Origin: Ulvibacter antarcticus
GTDB lineage: Bacteria > Bacteroidota > Bacteroidia > Flavobacteriales > Flavobacteriaceae
Length of the DNA stretch: 64,000 bases
Direction of reading: 5' to 3'
Assembly: GCF_003688405.1 (NCBI RefSeq)
Contig: NZ_REFC01000012.1
Location: 620,001 to 684,000 of the forward strand
Below the pieces are notes generated by a model that had not been told where the DNA came from, did not search any database, and saw only the letters and a program-made list of their open reading frames with translations. The translations under genes and the position numbers were made by a program. Shown piece after piece: positions 45,082-53,912 of this stretch (its first letter is position 1; every line of letters begins with the position of its first letter).

Positions 45082-45576
45082 TTGAAAGAAAATGATAATA
45101 TCATAGTTGATTTTTACCAGGCATTCGAGAAATTGGATGCCGAAAAAATGGTGGCCTGTTATCATCCTGATATTACCTTCCAGGATCCGGCATTTGGTGT
45201 TCTGAAAGGTGAAGACGCCAAAAATATGTGGCGAATGTTGTGTCATTCTCAGAAAGGCAAAGATTTTCGTGTAAAAGCTTCAGAAATTGAGTGTTCACGC
45301 GATAAGGCAAAAGCCAAATGGGAAGCTTTCTATACTTTTAGTCAAACAGGAAGAAAGGTTCACAATAGTATTCATGCAGAATTTGAGATTAAAGACGGTA
45401 AGATAATAAAACATGTTGATAGCTTCAACCTATACAGTTGGGCAAAACAAGCGATGGGATTTAAGGGGCTTTTGCTGGGATGGACCGGATTTTTCAGAAA
45501 AAAACTCAACGCACAAACTAATAAACTTTTACGAAAATTTATTGCAAACCAAGAGCAACAAAGCAACAAGAAATAA
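45082..45576 (+). CDS. SnoaL-like / NTF2-fold protein
   Basis: 164 residues from a TTG at 45082; the only in-frame ATG downstream would remove the family's first helix (IIVDFYQAFEKLDAEKMVAC). Followed by YHPDITFQDPAFGVLKGEDA and WEAFYTFSQTGRKVHNSIHA, the ketosteroid-isomerase-like cone fold. The C-terminal tail is basic. Probably co-transcribed with the oxidoreductase gene 18 bp upstream; no catalytic residue can be assigned. Confidence 0.8.
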   Translation: MKENDNIIVDFYQAFEKLDAEKMVACYHPDITFQDPAFGVLKGEDAKNMWRMLCHSQKGKDFRVKASEIECSRDKAKAKWEAFYTFSQTGRKVHNSIHAEFEIKDGKIIKHVDSFNLYSWAKQAMGFKGLLLGWTGFFRKKLNAQTNKLLRKFIANQEQQSNKK

Positions 45577-45582
45577 GGGTGA

Positions 45583-46200
45583 CTATATTTCCAGACTCCC
45601 CTTACCTTCTCTAACTACGATTGGCTCATCGCCTGTTAGATCGATTACTGTAGAAGCCACATTGTCACCATAACCGCCATCAATTACCGCGTCCACAAGA
45701 TGTTGCCATTTTTCGTAAATCAGCTCTGGATCTGTAGTATATTCTATCACTTCATCTTCATCCCTAATTGATGTAGAGATAATCGGATTTCCCAAACCTT
45801 CAATTATTGCCTGCACTATGGAATTGTCCGGCACTCTAATCCCGACTTCCTTTTTCTTTTTGAAGACAGTAGGGAGATTATTATTTCCGGGTAGGATAAA
45901 AGTATAAGGTCCCGGTAGAGCCCGTTTTAGTAGCTTAAAGGTGGCTGTGTCTATTTGTTTTACATAATCGCTTAAATTACTTAGATCCCTGCACACAAAT
46001 GAAAAATTGGCCTTTTCCAATTTTACACCTCTTATCTGAGCCACTTTTTCCAACGCTCTGGTATTGTTAATATCGCAGCCCAGGGCATAAACTGTATCAC
46101 TGGGGTAGATTATTACTCCTCCTTTTTTGAGGATATCTACCACTTTTTTCACGTCCTTCGGATTAGGATTTTGTGGGTATATTTTAATAAAATCAGCCAT
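45583..46200 (-). CDS. tsaC: L-threonylcarbamoyladenylate synthase (Sua5/YciO/YrdC family)
   Basis: 205 residues. Makes threonylcarbamoyl-AMP from Thr, bicarbonate and ATP for t6A modification of ANN-decoding tRNAs. Signature pieces: KGGVIIYPSDTVYALGCDI, ANFSFVCRDLSNLSDYVKQ, LLKRALPGPYTFILPG, EVGIRVPDNSIVQAI and GNPIISTSI. It lacks the extra Sua5 C-terminal domain, so it is the YrdC-only type. Convergent with the SnoaL-like gene, 6 bp apart. Confidence 0.9.
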   Translation of the reverse strand: MADFIKIYPQNPNPKDVKKVVDILKKGGVIIYPSDTVYALGCDINNTRALEKVAQIRGVKLEKANFSFVCRDLSNLSDYVKQIDTATFKLLKRALPGPYTFILPGNNNLPTVFKKKKEVGIRVPDNSIVQAIIEGLGNPIISTSIRDEDEVIEYTTDPELIYEKWQHLVDAVIDGGYGDNVASTVIDLTGDEPIVVREGKGSLEI

Positions 46201-46310
46201 TATTTATCATTTGACATTTAAAATTAGTCGTTTTTTTCAGATATTCATCTCATATCGCGATTCATTAACATAAATTCCCTTTTTTTACGTTATCTGAAAA
46301 AGTATTTGCT

Positions 46311-47189
46311 ATGAGTAAGAAGGTTTTCTATGTATTATTTGGAATAATTTTATCAAGTTTATTTGTTTTTTGTTCTTCTGAAGATGACTCTCCCATAGTC
46401 AATCAGCAACCACTGGAGGCCGAAATACTTTTAAATGTTTCTTACGGAAGCCATGCGCAACAGAAATATGATTTGTATTTGCCGGCAGATCGAAAATCGA
46501 ATAAAACTAAAGTAATTGTTCTTGTTCATGGCGGTGGCTGGACTGAAGGTGATAAACTAGATATGGATGGTTATATCACGCTTATTCAGGATAATCATCC
46601 TGATCATGCAATCGTAAATATTAATTATGTGCTTGCTACGCTCACATCTCCTGCTTTTCCTAATCAATTTCTAGACCTTCAAAGCGTTATAAATAAACTC
46701 ACAACTGAAAAAGAAAGTCTCCAAATCGATCCGGAATTCGGACTAATAGGTATCAGTGCAGGAGCTCATATCTCTTTGATGTACGACTATGTTTATGACA
46801 CAACAGATAGCGTTAAGTTTGTTTGTGACATTGTGGGACCTAGTGATTTTACTGATCCGTTTTACACAAATAATCCTAATTTCCCCATATTACTAAGTTT
46901 GTTGGTAGATGAAAGTGCGTATCCCAGTAATACGAATTTCGCCGAAGCTACAAGTCCCGTATATCAGGTTTCAAGTAGCAGTAGTCCTACCCTCATGTTT
47001 TATGGGAATCAAGATCCTTTAGTTCCATTGACAAATGGGCAAAATTTGGATATCGCCTTGGATGCAGAAGGAATTACCAACGACCTAACTGTTTATAACG
47101 GGGGTCATGGTAATTGGGATACAGCCAGTTTATTAGATGTTCAATTACAATTAAGTACGTTTATCGAAACGCATTTGCCAATACAGTAA
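46311..47189 (+). CDS. Alpha/beta hydrolase lipoprotein (esterase/lipase-like)
   Basis: 292 residues. Lipobox about FVFC. An alpha/beta hydrolase with the oxyanion motif HGGGW, the nucleophile GISAG, the acid Asp in NQDPLVP and the base His in GGHGNW. Of the HSL/BD-FAE type. Exported and lipid-anchored; substrate unknown. Divergent from tsaC, with a 110-bp gap. Confidence 0.88.
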   Translation: MSKKVFYVLFGIILSSLFVFCSSEDDSPIVNQQPLEAEILLNVSYGSHAQQKYDLYLPADRKSNKTKVIVLVHGGGWTEGDKLDMDGYITLIQDNHPDHAIVNINYVLATLTSPAFPNQFLDLQSVINKLTTEKESLQIDPEFGLIGISAGAHISLMYDYVYDTTDSVKFVCDIVGPSDFTDPFYTNNPNFPILLSLLVDESAYPSNTNFAEATSPVYQVSSSSSPTLMFYGNQDPLVPLTNGQNLDIALDAEGITNDLTVYNGGHGNWDTASLLDVQLQLSTFIETHLPIQ

Positions 47190-47222
47190 GGATAAATAAT
47201 CTTCAAACTAAAATCTATTATT

Positions 47223-47585
47223 ATGAAAAATGATCTTTATACTAAGACCATACTAACCGTTATTGCTATTTGTTTAACACTTCAAGTAGTGAAAGACCTT
47301 GATTTAATTCCTTCAGCTTATGCTTCGGAAGGCAATAATACTGCAGATAAAACTTCAGAATACAGACTCGTTCCGGTTAATGAGTTCAATACTATGGATG
47401 TGAGAATCGTTGACATTAATACCTACGATGAGCTAAATGTAAATCTGAAAAGCGTCGATACCTACGACGAAGTAAAAGTGAACATTAAAAGCATCGAAAC
47501 TTCAGATGAACTGGATATTAACATTGACGAGATTGGCGGAGGTTTTGTGACTAGCGGCGGTCCTATTAAAGTTAAAATAGAGTAG
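47223..47585 (+). CDS. Conserved hypothetical membrane-anchored protein with 13-residue repeats
   Basis: 120 residues. An N-terminal transmembrane or uncleaved signal helix (TILTVIAICLTLQVVKDL) is followed by three 13-residue repeats (VRIVDINTYDELN, VNLKSVDTYDEVK, VNIKSIETSDELD) and a short Gly-rich end. The repeats have alternating hydrophobic and charged residues, suggesting beta strands. Follows the esterase gene by 33 bp. Homologues occur in flavobacteria, but no function is known. Confidence 0.7.
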   Translation: MKNDLYTKTILTVIAICLTLQVVKDLDLIPSAYASEGNNTADKTSEYRLVPVNEFNTMDVRIVDINTYDELNVNLKSVDTYDEVKVNIKSIETSDELDINIDEIGGGFVTSGGPIKVKIE

Positions 47586-47605
47586 CGAATCTTTCCGAAG
47601 AAAAA

Positions 47606-48877
47606 TTAATTCTTCTTAAACGGCCTTATGATCAATCGAGCAGCACGATCGTAGTTGATATAATTATACGTCCAATTAAAGAAAGTGATCACCTTATTAC
47701 GGAAACCTACCAGAGACCAAAGATGCACAAACATCCAAATGAACCAGGCAAAGGCACCTGAAAAATGAATCTTTTTGATATCACAAACAGCTTTATTCCT
47801 TCCAATTGTGGCCATAGATCCCTTATCTAAATAGGTAAATTGCTCCATTTCTTGACCAAGTAAAAGCTTCTTAAAATTCTTACCTAAGAGTTTTCCTTGT
47901 TGGATAGCCGGTTGCGCCACTTGAGGGTGCCCCTTCGGAAAAGATTCAGTTTCCATAAGAGCAATATCACCAATGGCGAAAATATTTTTGAATCCAACAA
48001 TACAATTGAAGCGATCAACCTTATAACGATTTGCTTTTTCTACTAAGGAATCACTATCAATACCTGCTATCGGAGCACCGGTAACACCTGCCGCCCAAAT
48101 AAATGTTTCTGTTTCGAAGGATGCGTCGCTTGTAACAACTGTTTTACCATCATAATCCTTGATAAAAGTATTTAGATGAATTTGCACTCCTAATTTCTCA
48201 AGAAACTGCTGAGCATTTCGGGATGATTTCGCACTCATAGGGGGAAGAACTCTGTCACCACCTTCAATAAGATGTACAAACATTTCTTCTTCCTCCAATT
48301 GCGGATAATCATTTTCAAGGATTCCTTTTCTGAATTCTGCCAATGCTCCGGCCAATTCAACACCTGTAGGTCCTGCGCCTGCGACGACAAAATTTAACAA
48401 TCTCCGTCTTTCGGAAGGATCATCTGTCATATCGGCTTTTTCAATATTTTGAAGAACAAGGCTTCGGATGTTTAACGCCTGCGGAATTGTTTTCATAGGC
48501 ATGCTATGAGTTTCAATGTTTTTGTTTCCGAAGAAATTAGTTTTAGTACCTGAAGCAATCACTAAATAATCAAATTTCAGATTCCCGATTGAAGTTTCTA
48601 AAGTATTGTTGGCTGTGTCTATATGCTGTACATCGGCCATTCGAAAATGAAAATTCTTTGACTTTCTAAATACCTTCCGAAGCGGATAAGCAATAGAATC
48701 GGGTTCTAAACCCGCAGTGGAAACTTGATACAGCAACGGTTGAAACGCATGATAATTATGTTTATCGAACAGAACGATTTGAACATTTAATTTTCGCAAC
48801 CTTTGAATTAGTGAAATACCGGCAAAACCACCTCCAATTACTACAATTCGAGGCATCTGAGTGTGAGGAATATTCAT
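47606..48877 (-). CDS. Type II NADH dehydrogenase (NDH-2)-like FAD oxidoreductase
   Basis: 423 residues from the ATG at 48877. The upstream ATG at 48922 lies in front of a consensus -7 box, so it is rejected. First dinucleotide fold PRIVVIGGGFAGISLIQRL, second AGAGPTGVELAGALAEFR, a FAD-binding end with FAIGDIALME, and a C-terminal membrane-associating amphipathic region (FAWFIWMFVHLWSLVGFRN). Transfers electrons from NADH to quinone without proton pumping. Confidence 0.9.
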   Translation of the reverse strand: MNIPHTQMPRIVVIGGGFAGISLIQRLRKLNVQIVLFDKHNYHAFQPLLYQVSTAGLEPDSIAYPLRKVFRKSKNFHFRMADVQHIDTANNTLETSIGNLKFDYLVIASGTKTNFFGNKNIETHSMPMKTIPQALNIRSLVLQNIEKADMTDDPSERRRLLNFVVAGAGPTGVELAGALAEFRKGILENDYPQLEEEEMFVHLIEGGDRVLPPMSAKSSRNAQQFLEKLGVQIHLNTFIKDYDGKTVVTSDASFETETFIWAAGVTGAPIAGIDSDSLVEKANRYKVDRFNCIVGFKNIFAIGDIALMETESFPKGHPQVAQPAIQQGKLLGKNFKKLLLGQEMEQFTYLDKGSMATIGRNKAVCDIKKIHFSGAFAWFIWMFVHLWSLVGFRNKVITFFNWTYNYINYDRAARLIIRPFKKN

Positions 48878-48894
48878 ATTGAAATCTTGTAATA

Positions 48895-48927
48895 CAAAAT
48901 TACCAATTGTTGTGTTAACCATACCAA
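48895..48927 (-). promoter_or_regulatory. Candidate promoter of the NDH-2 gene
   Basis: On the minus strand: -33 TTG (48927-48925), a 22-bp spacer and -7 box TAATTTTG (48902-48895), an exact TAnnTTTG. It places the transcript start just upstream of the ATG at 48877, and supports that start over 48922. Confidence 0.5.
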
Positions 48928-49001
48928 TTTTGGTTAATTTTTAAGACTTTTGTAACAATCATTTCCATTAGGCTACTAATGCCATAACCAACAATCAATC
49001 A

Positions 49002-49496
49002 TTGAACAAAGAACTCGAACATAGTTTCGTAACTCAGCTGGAGGAGAATCAGAATATTGTGCACAAGATCTGCAGGTTATATACAAATAACAGCGATGCG
49101 CATAATGATCTGTTTCAGGAAATTACCATCCAATTATGGAAGGCATTTCCAAAATTTAGAGGGGATTCGAAATTTAGTACCTGGATGTATAGAGTAGCAT
49201 TAAATACGGCTATTACACTATACAGAAAATCTAAGCGTAGAGTAAGGACTCAAGATTTTGAAAGTGTAAGTTTTAAAATTAAGTCTGTAGACTACGATGA
49301 CACTGTTGAAGAGCAACTGAAACTGATGTATAGTGCTGTTAAGAATTTGAATGATATTGATAAGGCGTTAGTGTTTTTGTATTTGGAAGACAAATCATAT
49401 CGGGAAATATCTGAAACATTAGGTATATCAGAAGTTAATTCCAGAGTAAAAATGAACAGAATAAAGAAAAAATTGAGAACAATTTTAAATCCGTAA
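49002..49496 (+). CDS. ECF-type RNA polymerase sigma factor
   Basis: 164 residues from a TTG at 49002 (no ATG fits without losing region 2). Region 2: NSDAHNDLFQEITIQLWKAF and FSTWMYRVALNTAITLYRKS. Region 4: LEDKSYREISETLGISEVNS, RVKMNRIKKKLR. The next gene, 7 bp on, encodes a four-helix membrane protein rather than a classical anti-sigma, but the spacing suggests it is this factor's control protein. Confidence 0.9.
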   Translation: MNKELEHSFVTQLEENQNIVHKICRLYTNNSDAHNDLFQEITIQLWKAFPKFRGDSKFSTWMYRVALNTAITLYRKSKRRVRTQDFESVSFKIKSVDYDDTVEEQLKLMYSAVKNLNDIDKALVFLYLEDKSYREISETLGISEVNSRVKMNRIKKKLRTILNP

Positions 49497-49503
49497 ACCC
49501 CCA

Positions 49504-50151
49504 ATGGATAATTTAGAACTTTTAAAAAAGCAGTGGCAATCAAGGGAACAAGAGCTCCCAAGGCTGTCTTATAAGGATATTCACCAGATGCTGCTTAAAA
49601 AATCCTCTTCCATCGTAAAATGGATCTTTCTCATTAGTATTGGTGAGTTATTGTTCTGGACGATTCTCGCTTTTTTTGTGCCAGAATCAAGCAAAGAGAT
49701 TAATAATGGGATTGGGTTAAAAACAACCTTTCTGGTGATAAACATTATTCATTACTGCATTTTTGCCGTGTTTATTTATTTATTCTACAAAAACTATCGA
49801 GGAATTAAAATAACAGACACCATAAAGGATCTGATGAAAAGCATTTTAGACACCCGTAAAACAGTGAAGTATTTCGTGGTCTATAATGTTGCAGCTTCGG
49901 TCTTACTACTCATTGGTGTGAACTTATTCTATTACACCAAAAAAGAACAGTTATATCAATTAATGGTGGAAAATTATGAAGGTTATGCCTCCATTCCACC
50001 GGATAGTTTTACTTCTGTATTTTTTGTTAGTCAGTTAATAATTGGTGCCATATTTATTGGGCTTATCATACTTTTCTACCGTATTGTGTATGGAATATTA
50101 ATGAAAAGACTGAGTCGAAATTATAATGAACTTGAGAAAATCGAGGTCTAG
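49504..50151 (+). CDS. Membrane protein, possible unconventional anti-sigma factor
   Basis: 215 residues. A cytoplasmic N-terminal part (MDNLELLKKQWQSREQELPR, LSYKDIHQMLLKKSSSIV) and four transmembrane helices (about 40-58, 75-95, 123-143, 168-190). Position directly behind the ECF sigma gene supports a regulatory partner, but no zinc anti-sigma or RskA motif is present. Function is inferred from context only. Confidence 0.65.
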   Translation: MDNLELLKKQWQSREQELPRLSYKDIHQMLLKKSSSIVKWIFLISIGELLFWTILAFFVPESSKEINNGIGLKTTFLVINIIHYCIFAVFIYLFYKNYRGIKITDTIKDLMKSILDTRKTVKYFVVYNVAASVLLLIGVNLFYYTKKEQLYQLMVENYEGYASIPPDSFTSVFFVSQLIIGAIFIGLIILFYRIVYGILMKRLSRNYNELEKIEV

Positions 50152-50185
50152 ATTTAGATGTTAGATTAATGATATTAGACACAAG

Positions 50186-50284
50186 AATTAAGAATTAAGA
50201 AATTTAAAAGAATAGCTTCCACACCCTTTTCTAAATTAGGAACTTTTCTTGCTAAGCTGAATTATAAAAAATTTGGAATTTGGA
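50186..50284. repeat. Short heptanucleotide tandem repeats between convergent genes
   Basis: AATTAAG occurs twice in tandem at 50186-50199, and ATTTGGA twice at 50271-50284. The rest of this 148-bp gap is AT-rich. AATTAAG is the reverse complement of the CTTAATT unit at 61611-61638. Confidence 0.6.
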
Positions 50285-50299
50285 ATTTTAACAAATTCA

Positions 50300-51105
50300 C
50301 TAGTATCTCCACTCACGGTCTTTATTGAGTTCTTCCTGAGTTTTAATTTCTTCGGAAGGGATTACTTTTAAGAAAGATGGGTGTTGTTCGATAGCGTATT
50401 CCAGTTGTTCAACGATAGCATCTACCGTATCATTTTCATAGTCAATTTTCAAAGGCGCTTTAATCTCCATTGATTGTAGAATTCCTTTCTTTTTTGTCCG
50501 TAAGCCTTTTTTGTCGAACGACCTTCTAAAACCATCGATTACGATTGGCACCACTATGGGTTTATTCTTTTTAATAAGGTGTGCTGTTCCTCTACGTATA
50601 GGTTTCCATGGTTTTGTAGTTCCTTGTGGAAAGGTAATTACCCAGCCATCATTTAAGGCTTTAGTAATGCTACTAACATCGCTCATTTTTACCTGTCTAT
50701 TTACTTCTTTTCCTTCCGCTCTCCAGGTACGCTCGATACTCACTGAACCTGCATAAGCCAGGATTTTAGGTAAAAGTCCGGACTGCATGGTTTCTTTAGC
50801 AGCAACAAAATAAAGGTTCAATTTAGGCTTCCATAAATACCCAATATTCTTAATATTGTCTTCTCTTCCACTCAAACTCGCATTAAAAACGTGGAACATA
50901 GCAACTACATCCGCAAAATAGGTTTGGTGATTGGAGACAAAAAGAACATTAGTTTCCGGAAGCTCTCTTAGAATTTCACTACCATCTATCTGCAACTCAT
51001 TAAACCCCTTGAATCTTCGATGAGTCAAAGACCCTAAAATTCGAATAAGCCAAAGTTTAACAAATATTATATGTCCGAATGGATTTTTTTTTTAAAAAGC
51101 CCCAT
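50300..51105 (-). CDS. plsC: 1-acyl-sn-glycerol-3-phosphate acyltransferase-like protein, frameshifted at an A10 tract
   Basis: The uninterrupted frame covers 50300 to 51028 with a TTG start (242 residues). Immediately upstream, the same frame continues with family-like sequence (NPFGHIIFVKLWLIRILGS) back to an A10 run (51084-51093), and an ATG at 51105 in another frame opens with MGLFKKK. With one A more or two fewer, ATG 51105 would run straight into the long frame. Acyltransferase motifs: NHQTYFAD (His and Asp separated by five residues where four is usual) and FPQGTTK (Gln for the usual Glu). It acylates lysophosphatidic acid or a related lipid at the membrane. Confidence 0.75.
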
Positions 51106-51209
51106 GTAATTTATATTCAATTGTCAGCAGAGTGTCGGCGCTACTTTAAAGCACATCACAACCCTATAAACTGATATCCCTAAGGCTGTAAATATACAAA
51201 ATATAGCGT

Positions 51210-51851
51210 TTACAGCAGTTGTTTTAGTAATTCTCGTACTTCGCTAAGCATCATTGCAGTAGCTCCCCATACAACATGCCCGTTAAGTAAAAATGCAGGA
51301 ACATCGATATCAGTTGCGTACGATGTAGACAACACTTTTGTTGTGAGAACAGCGTCATCCATAAAATGATCTAAAGTAACTTCTACGAGTTCTTCTACCT
51401 CATCTTCCTGTAATACAAATTCTGGTGTAGTAGTGGTTATTCCTATGAAAGCTTGCACAAAAAAATTGCTGGGCGGAATGTAAATTTCTGTGAGTTCCTT
51501 TAAAACATTTACTGCCAGACGAGGCACGCCTATCTCTTCTTCAGTTTCTCTTAAGGCTGTATCCGTTAAGTTAGCATCTTCATCTTCTACTTTACCTCCA
51601 GGGAATCCAATTTGAGCCGAATGAACCCCTTTATAAGTTTTTCTTAGAATTAACGCGAGCATTGCTTCATTCTTTGCATTCGGATAAAATAGTGCTAACA
51701 CTCCTGCTTTTCTAGCTGTATTCTTTTGTCTCGCCTGATCTTTAAGTTCTAGAAGTCTTTCGACCGGAGCCATTTTTAATTGAATGGCTTCTCCGGGTAA
51801 CTCCATTTTTGCTATTTTTACAATCCGATTTTCAAATTCTTCAAATGTCAT
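51210..51851 (-). CDS. Nudix hydrolase, CoA pyrophosphatase type
   Basis: 213 residues. Nudix box GGKVEDEDANLTDTALRETE then EEIGV, preceded by LRKTYKGVHSAQIGFPGG, the CoA/UPF0035 signature. It probably hydrolyses CoA or oxidised CoA to 3',5'-ADP and phosphopantetheine. Its ATG (51851) overlaps the divergent cyclophilin ATG (51845) in the sequence ATGTCAT. The gene carries no long leader, so its promoter must lie in the cyclophilin coding region. Confidence 0.88.
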   Translation of the reverse strand: MTFEEFENRIVKIAKMELPGEAIQLKMAPVERLLELKDQARQKNTARKAGVLALFYPNAKNEAMLALILRKTYKGVHSAQIGFPGGKVEDEDANLTDTALRETEEEIGVPRLAVNVLKELTEIYIPPSNFFVQAFIGITTTTPEFVLQEDEVEELVEVTLDHFMDDAVLTTKVLSTSYATDIDVPAFLLNGHVVWGATAMMLSEVRELLKQLL

Positions 51852-52582
51852 TCAGCTACAATTTACTATCGATTTCTTTCGCTTTACTCCTTGTCTTCGC
51901 CTCTTGTGAAGATAATAAAAAGTCTTCCGAAGCAAAAACAAAGGCTGCAAATGTAGCTGTTACCGATACCATTTCAGAAAAAAACAACTCAGAAATAAAA
52001 GACGATAAAAAGCTTCCCGATTTTCCGAAAATTACTGAAGAAAATGCGGTAGAATTTTTTACTAAATACGGAAAAGAAAACCCTGAAACAAAGGTGTTAA
52101 TCACAACGCAATATGGCGGCATTGAACTAGAATTGTACCAAGACACACCATTACATCGCGCCAATTTTATCTATTTGACGAAGCGAAAATATTTTGATGG
52201 CACCTTCTTTCATCGCGTGGTTCCTAATTTCATTATTCAGGGTGGAAATAGTGATTTACGCTCTACACCAGAGAAACGAGCAGACATTGGAAAAGACTAT
52301 CTAATCCCGGCCGAATTGAAAAACGGTCGAAAACATAGCTATGGATCTATTTCAGGAGCCAAAGAGTATCGTGAAAATCCGGATAAAAATTCGATTCCTT
52401 TCGAGTTTTTCATTTTTCTGGGACCGCAAACGTCGACAAGTCATCTAAACGGAAATTATACTGTCTTCGGAAAAGTGGTTAAAGGTATGGACATTGTCGA
52501 AAAAATCGCAGATCTTAAAACCGGAAAATTAGATGACTGGCCACTTCAAAATGTTTATATACAAGTTGAAATTTTAGAGTAA
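51845..52582 (+). CDS. Cyclophilin-type peptidyl-prolyl isomerase lipoprotein
   Basis: 245 residues from the ATG at 51845 (an upstream TTG is rejected because it precedes the signal sequence). Lipobox VFASC. An acidic Lys/Ser linker to about residue 70, then a cyclophilin domain (ANFIYLTKRKYFDGTFFHRV, VPNFIIQGG, SYGSISGAKEY, NGNYTVFGKVVKGMDIVEKI). The catalytic Arg in FFHRV and Phe/Gln in FIIQGG are present. Periplasmic proline isomerase for exported proteins. Divergent from and overlapping the Nudix gene. Confidence 0.9.
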   Translation: MSFSYNLLSISFALLLVFASCEDNKKSSEAKTKAANVAVTDTISEKNNSEIKDDKKLPDFPKITEENAVEFFTKYGKENPETKVLITTQYGGIELELYQDTPLHRANFIYLTKRKYFDGTFFHRVVPNFIIQGGNSDLRSTPEKRADIGKDYLIPAELKNGRKHSYGSISGAKEYRENPDKNSIPFEFFIFLGPQTSTSHLNGNYTVFGKVVKGMDIVEKIADLKTGKLDDWPLQNVYIQVEILE

Positions 52583-52725
52583 GCACTTATTAATAGATAA
52601 AAGTTGATTTTTTAGTACCCCTATCTATAGTTGTGAGTAATTTTTTACTGAACATTTTCTCTATAAAGCCGAAAAGACTATGCAAAATATTTAATTTTAT
52701 TGATTCAATAAATAAGGCTTATTAA

Positions 52726-53340
52726 ATGAATGAGATTATAACGACAATTCTTTTTTTAGTTGCAGTAATTGATCCTTTAGGTTCAGTTCCCGTTTATTTA
52801 GAAGCAACAAAACAGTTAAAAAAAAGTGATAGAAAACGAGTAGCTATTAGAGCTTCCATAATTGCCTTTTTTATACTTTTAATTTTTATAGTAGTTGGAC
52901 AAATCGTTCTTGACGGTATGGATGTTTCACTCGATGCCTTTCAAATATCAGGTGGTGTAATTTTATTTTTATTTGCTCTTACCATGATTTTTGGAGATGG
53001 AAAGCCGGAATCTGAAAAACATTTAATAAAGGACTATAAGCATGTTACCATATTTCCTGTAGCTATTCCTTCTATTGCATCTCCCGGTGCAATTATGGCT
53101 GTAGTATTATTAACTGATAACAACTTATATACCATTCAACAACAAGCCATTACTACTATCTTAGTTTTTGTAGTAATTGCAGTTACGTGTTTACTGCTTC
53201 TTATAGCTAATAAAGTAAAGGAAAGTGTTGGAGATTATGGAATTACTGTGGTTAGTAAGATTATGGGACTTATTTTAGCGTCATATGCGGTTCAAAGTAT
53301 ACTATCAGGTTTGAAAGGTTTCTTTGTAGTTTTGGAATAA
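52726..53340 (+). CDS. MarC family membrane protein
   Basis: 204 residues with six transmembrane helices. Starts MNEIITTILFLVAVIDPLGS and carries the internal SGGVILFLFALTMIFG and VTIFPVAIPSIASPGAIMAV motifs of the MarC/YhgN family. These are inner-membrane proteins with no confirmed transport activity. Monocistronic; preceded by a 143-bp non-coding gap. Confidence 0.9.
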   Translation: MNEIITTILFLVAVIDPLGSVPVYLEATKQLKKSDRKRVAIRASIIAFFILLIFIVVGQIVLDGMDVSLDAFQISGGVILFLFALTMIFGDGKPESEKHLIKDYKHVTIFPVAIPSIASPGAIMAVVLLTDNNLYTIQQQAITTILVFVVIAVTCLLLLIANKVKESVGDYGITVVSKIMGLILASYAVQSILSGLKGFFVVLE

Positions 53341-53655
53341 AAAACTACACAACCGTGTATAGTGTTAATAGCTTGTTCGGTACTAAAGTTAGAATTTGAA
53401 TAAATATTTAGCTAGATTGATTCTCGAAATAAGCCAGATTAGCCTGTCTTACAGAGTGTCACGCAGCTTTAGACAATTGAGTCGAAACGAGATCTGGTGG
53501 CTGGAGCTGCTTCAAGCTGAACGTTCCGCCGAGCCCTACAAACATTGTTCAAACCTCTTAGCAAAAAAACAAATTTTAAGTAATCTATTGCGCTTATGAA
53601 GCCTAATGGTTCACTTTTATATTTGGTGTTGTACACATCATAAAAAATCCAAATC
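53341..53655. other. GC-richer insert with imperfect inverted ends, possible cassette remnant
   Basis: The left edge reads ACTACACAACCGTGTATAG (53343-53361) and the right edge, complemented, reads TGTGTACAACACC with the reverse-strand start near 53645. Between them (53440-53550) lies DNA of clearly higher GC than the surroundings. A 67-codon frame starts at a TTG here, but it has no known domain and is not called a gene. The ends resemble the short repeats flanking flavobacterial gene cassettes; this is only a suspicion. Confidence 0.3.
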
Positions 53656-53691
53656 TTTATTACTTGATTATTTGAAATTGGAGAATTTCAG

Positions 53692-53727
53692 ACAGCTTGT
53701 ATCTTGAAAAAGTGCAAGCTGTTTTTT
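53692..53727 (+). terminator. Hairpin with T run
   Basis: ACAGCTTG (53692-53699) pairs with CAAGCTGT (53715-53722) and is followed by a T run. It lies 350 bp beyond MarC and at the end of the GC-richer insert. The rest of the gap up to 53912 is non-coding; it includes TTCGGAA twice in tandem at 53884-53897. Confidence 0.6.
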
Positions 53728-53912
53728 CTAATGAGAACGCATGTGAATTGAAATGGCGCGGATTTGAATTGATACTTGTAGAGCACTCAAAATTATTTCA
53801 CCTTTGAAATAGAAAATTGTTTAAAAAAGAAGAATATGAGGTAATCTGGAGCTGCATTAGCCAAGGTTGCCTTTTTCTTTTACTTCGGAATTCGGAATTT
53901 AAAACTTTTCAG

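Noticed and set aside
53396-53599. 67-codon frame from a TTG in the GC-richer insert
   Set aside because: No known domain, no promoter or signal; the insert is reported without a gene call.
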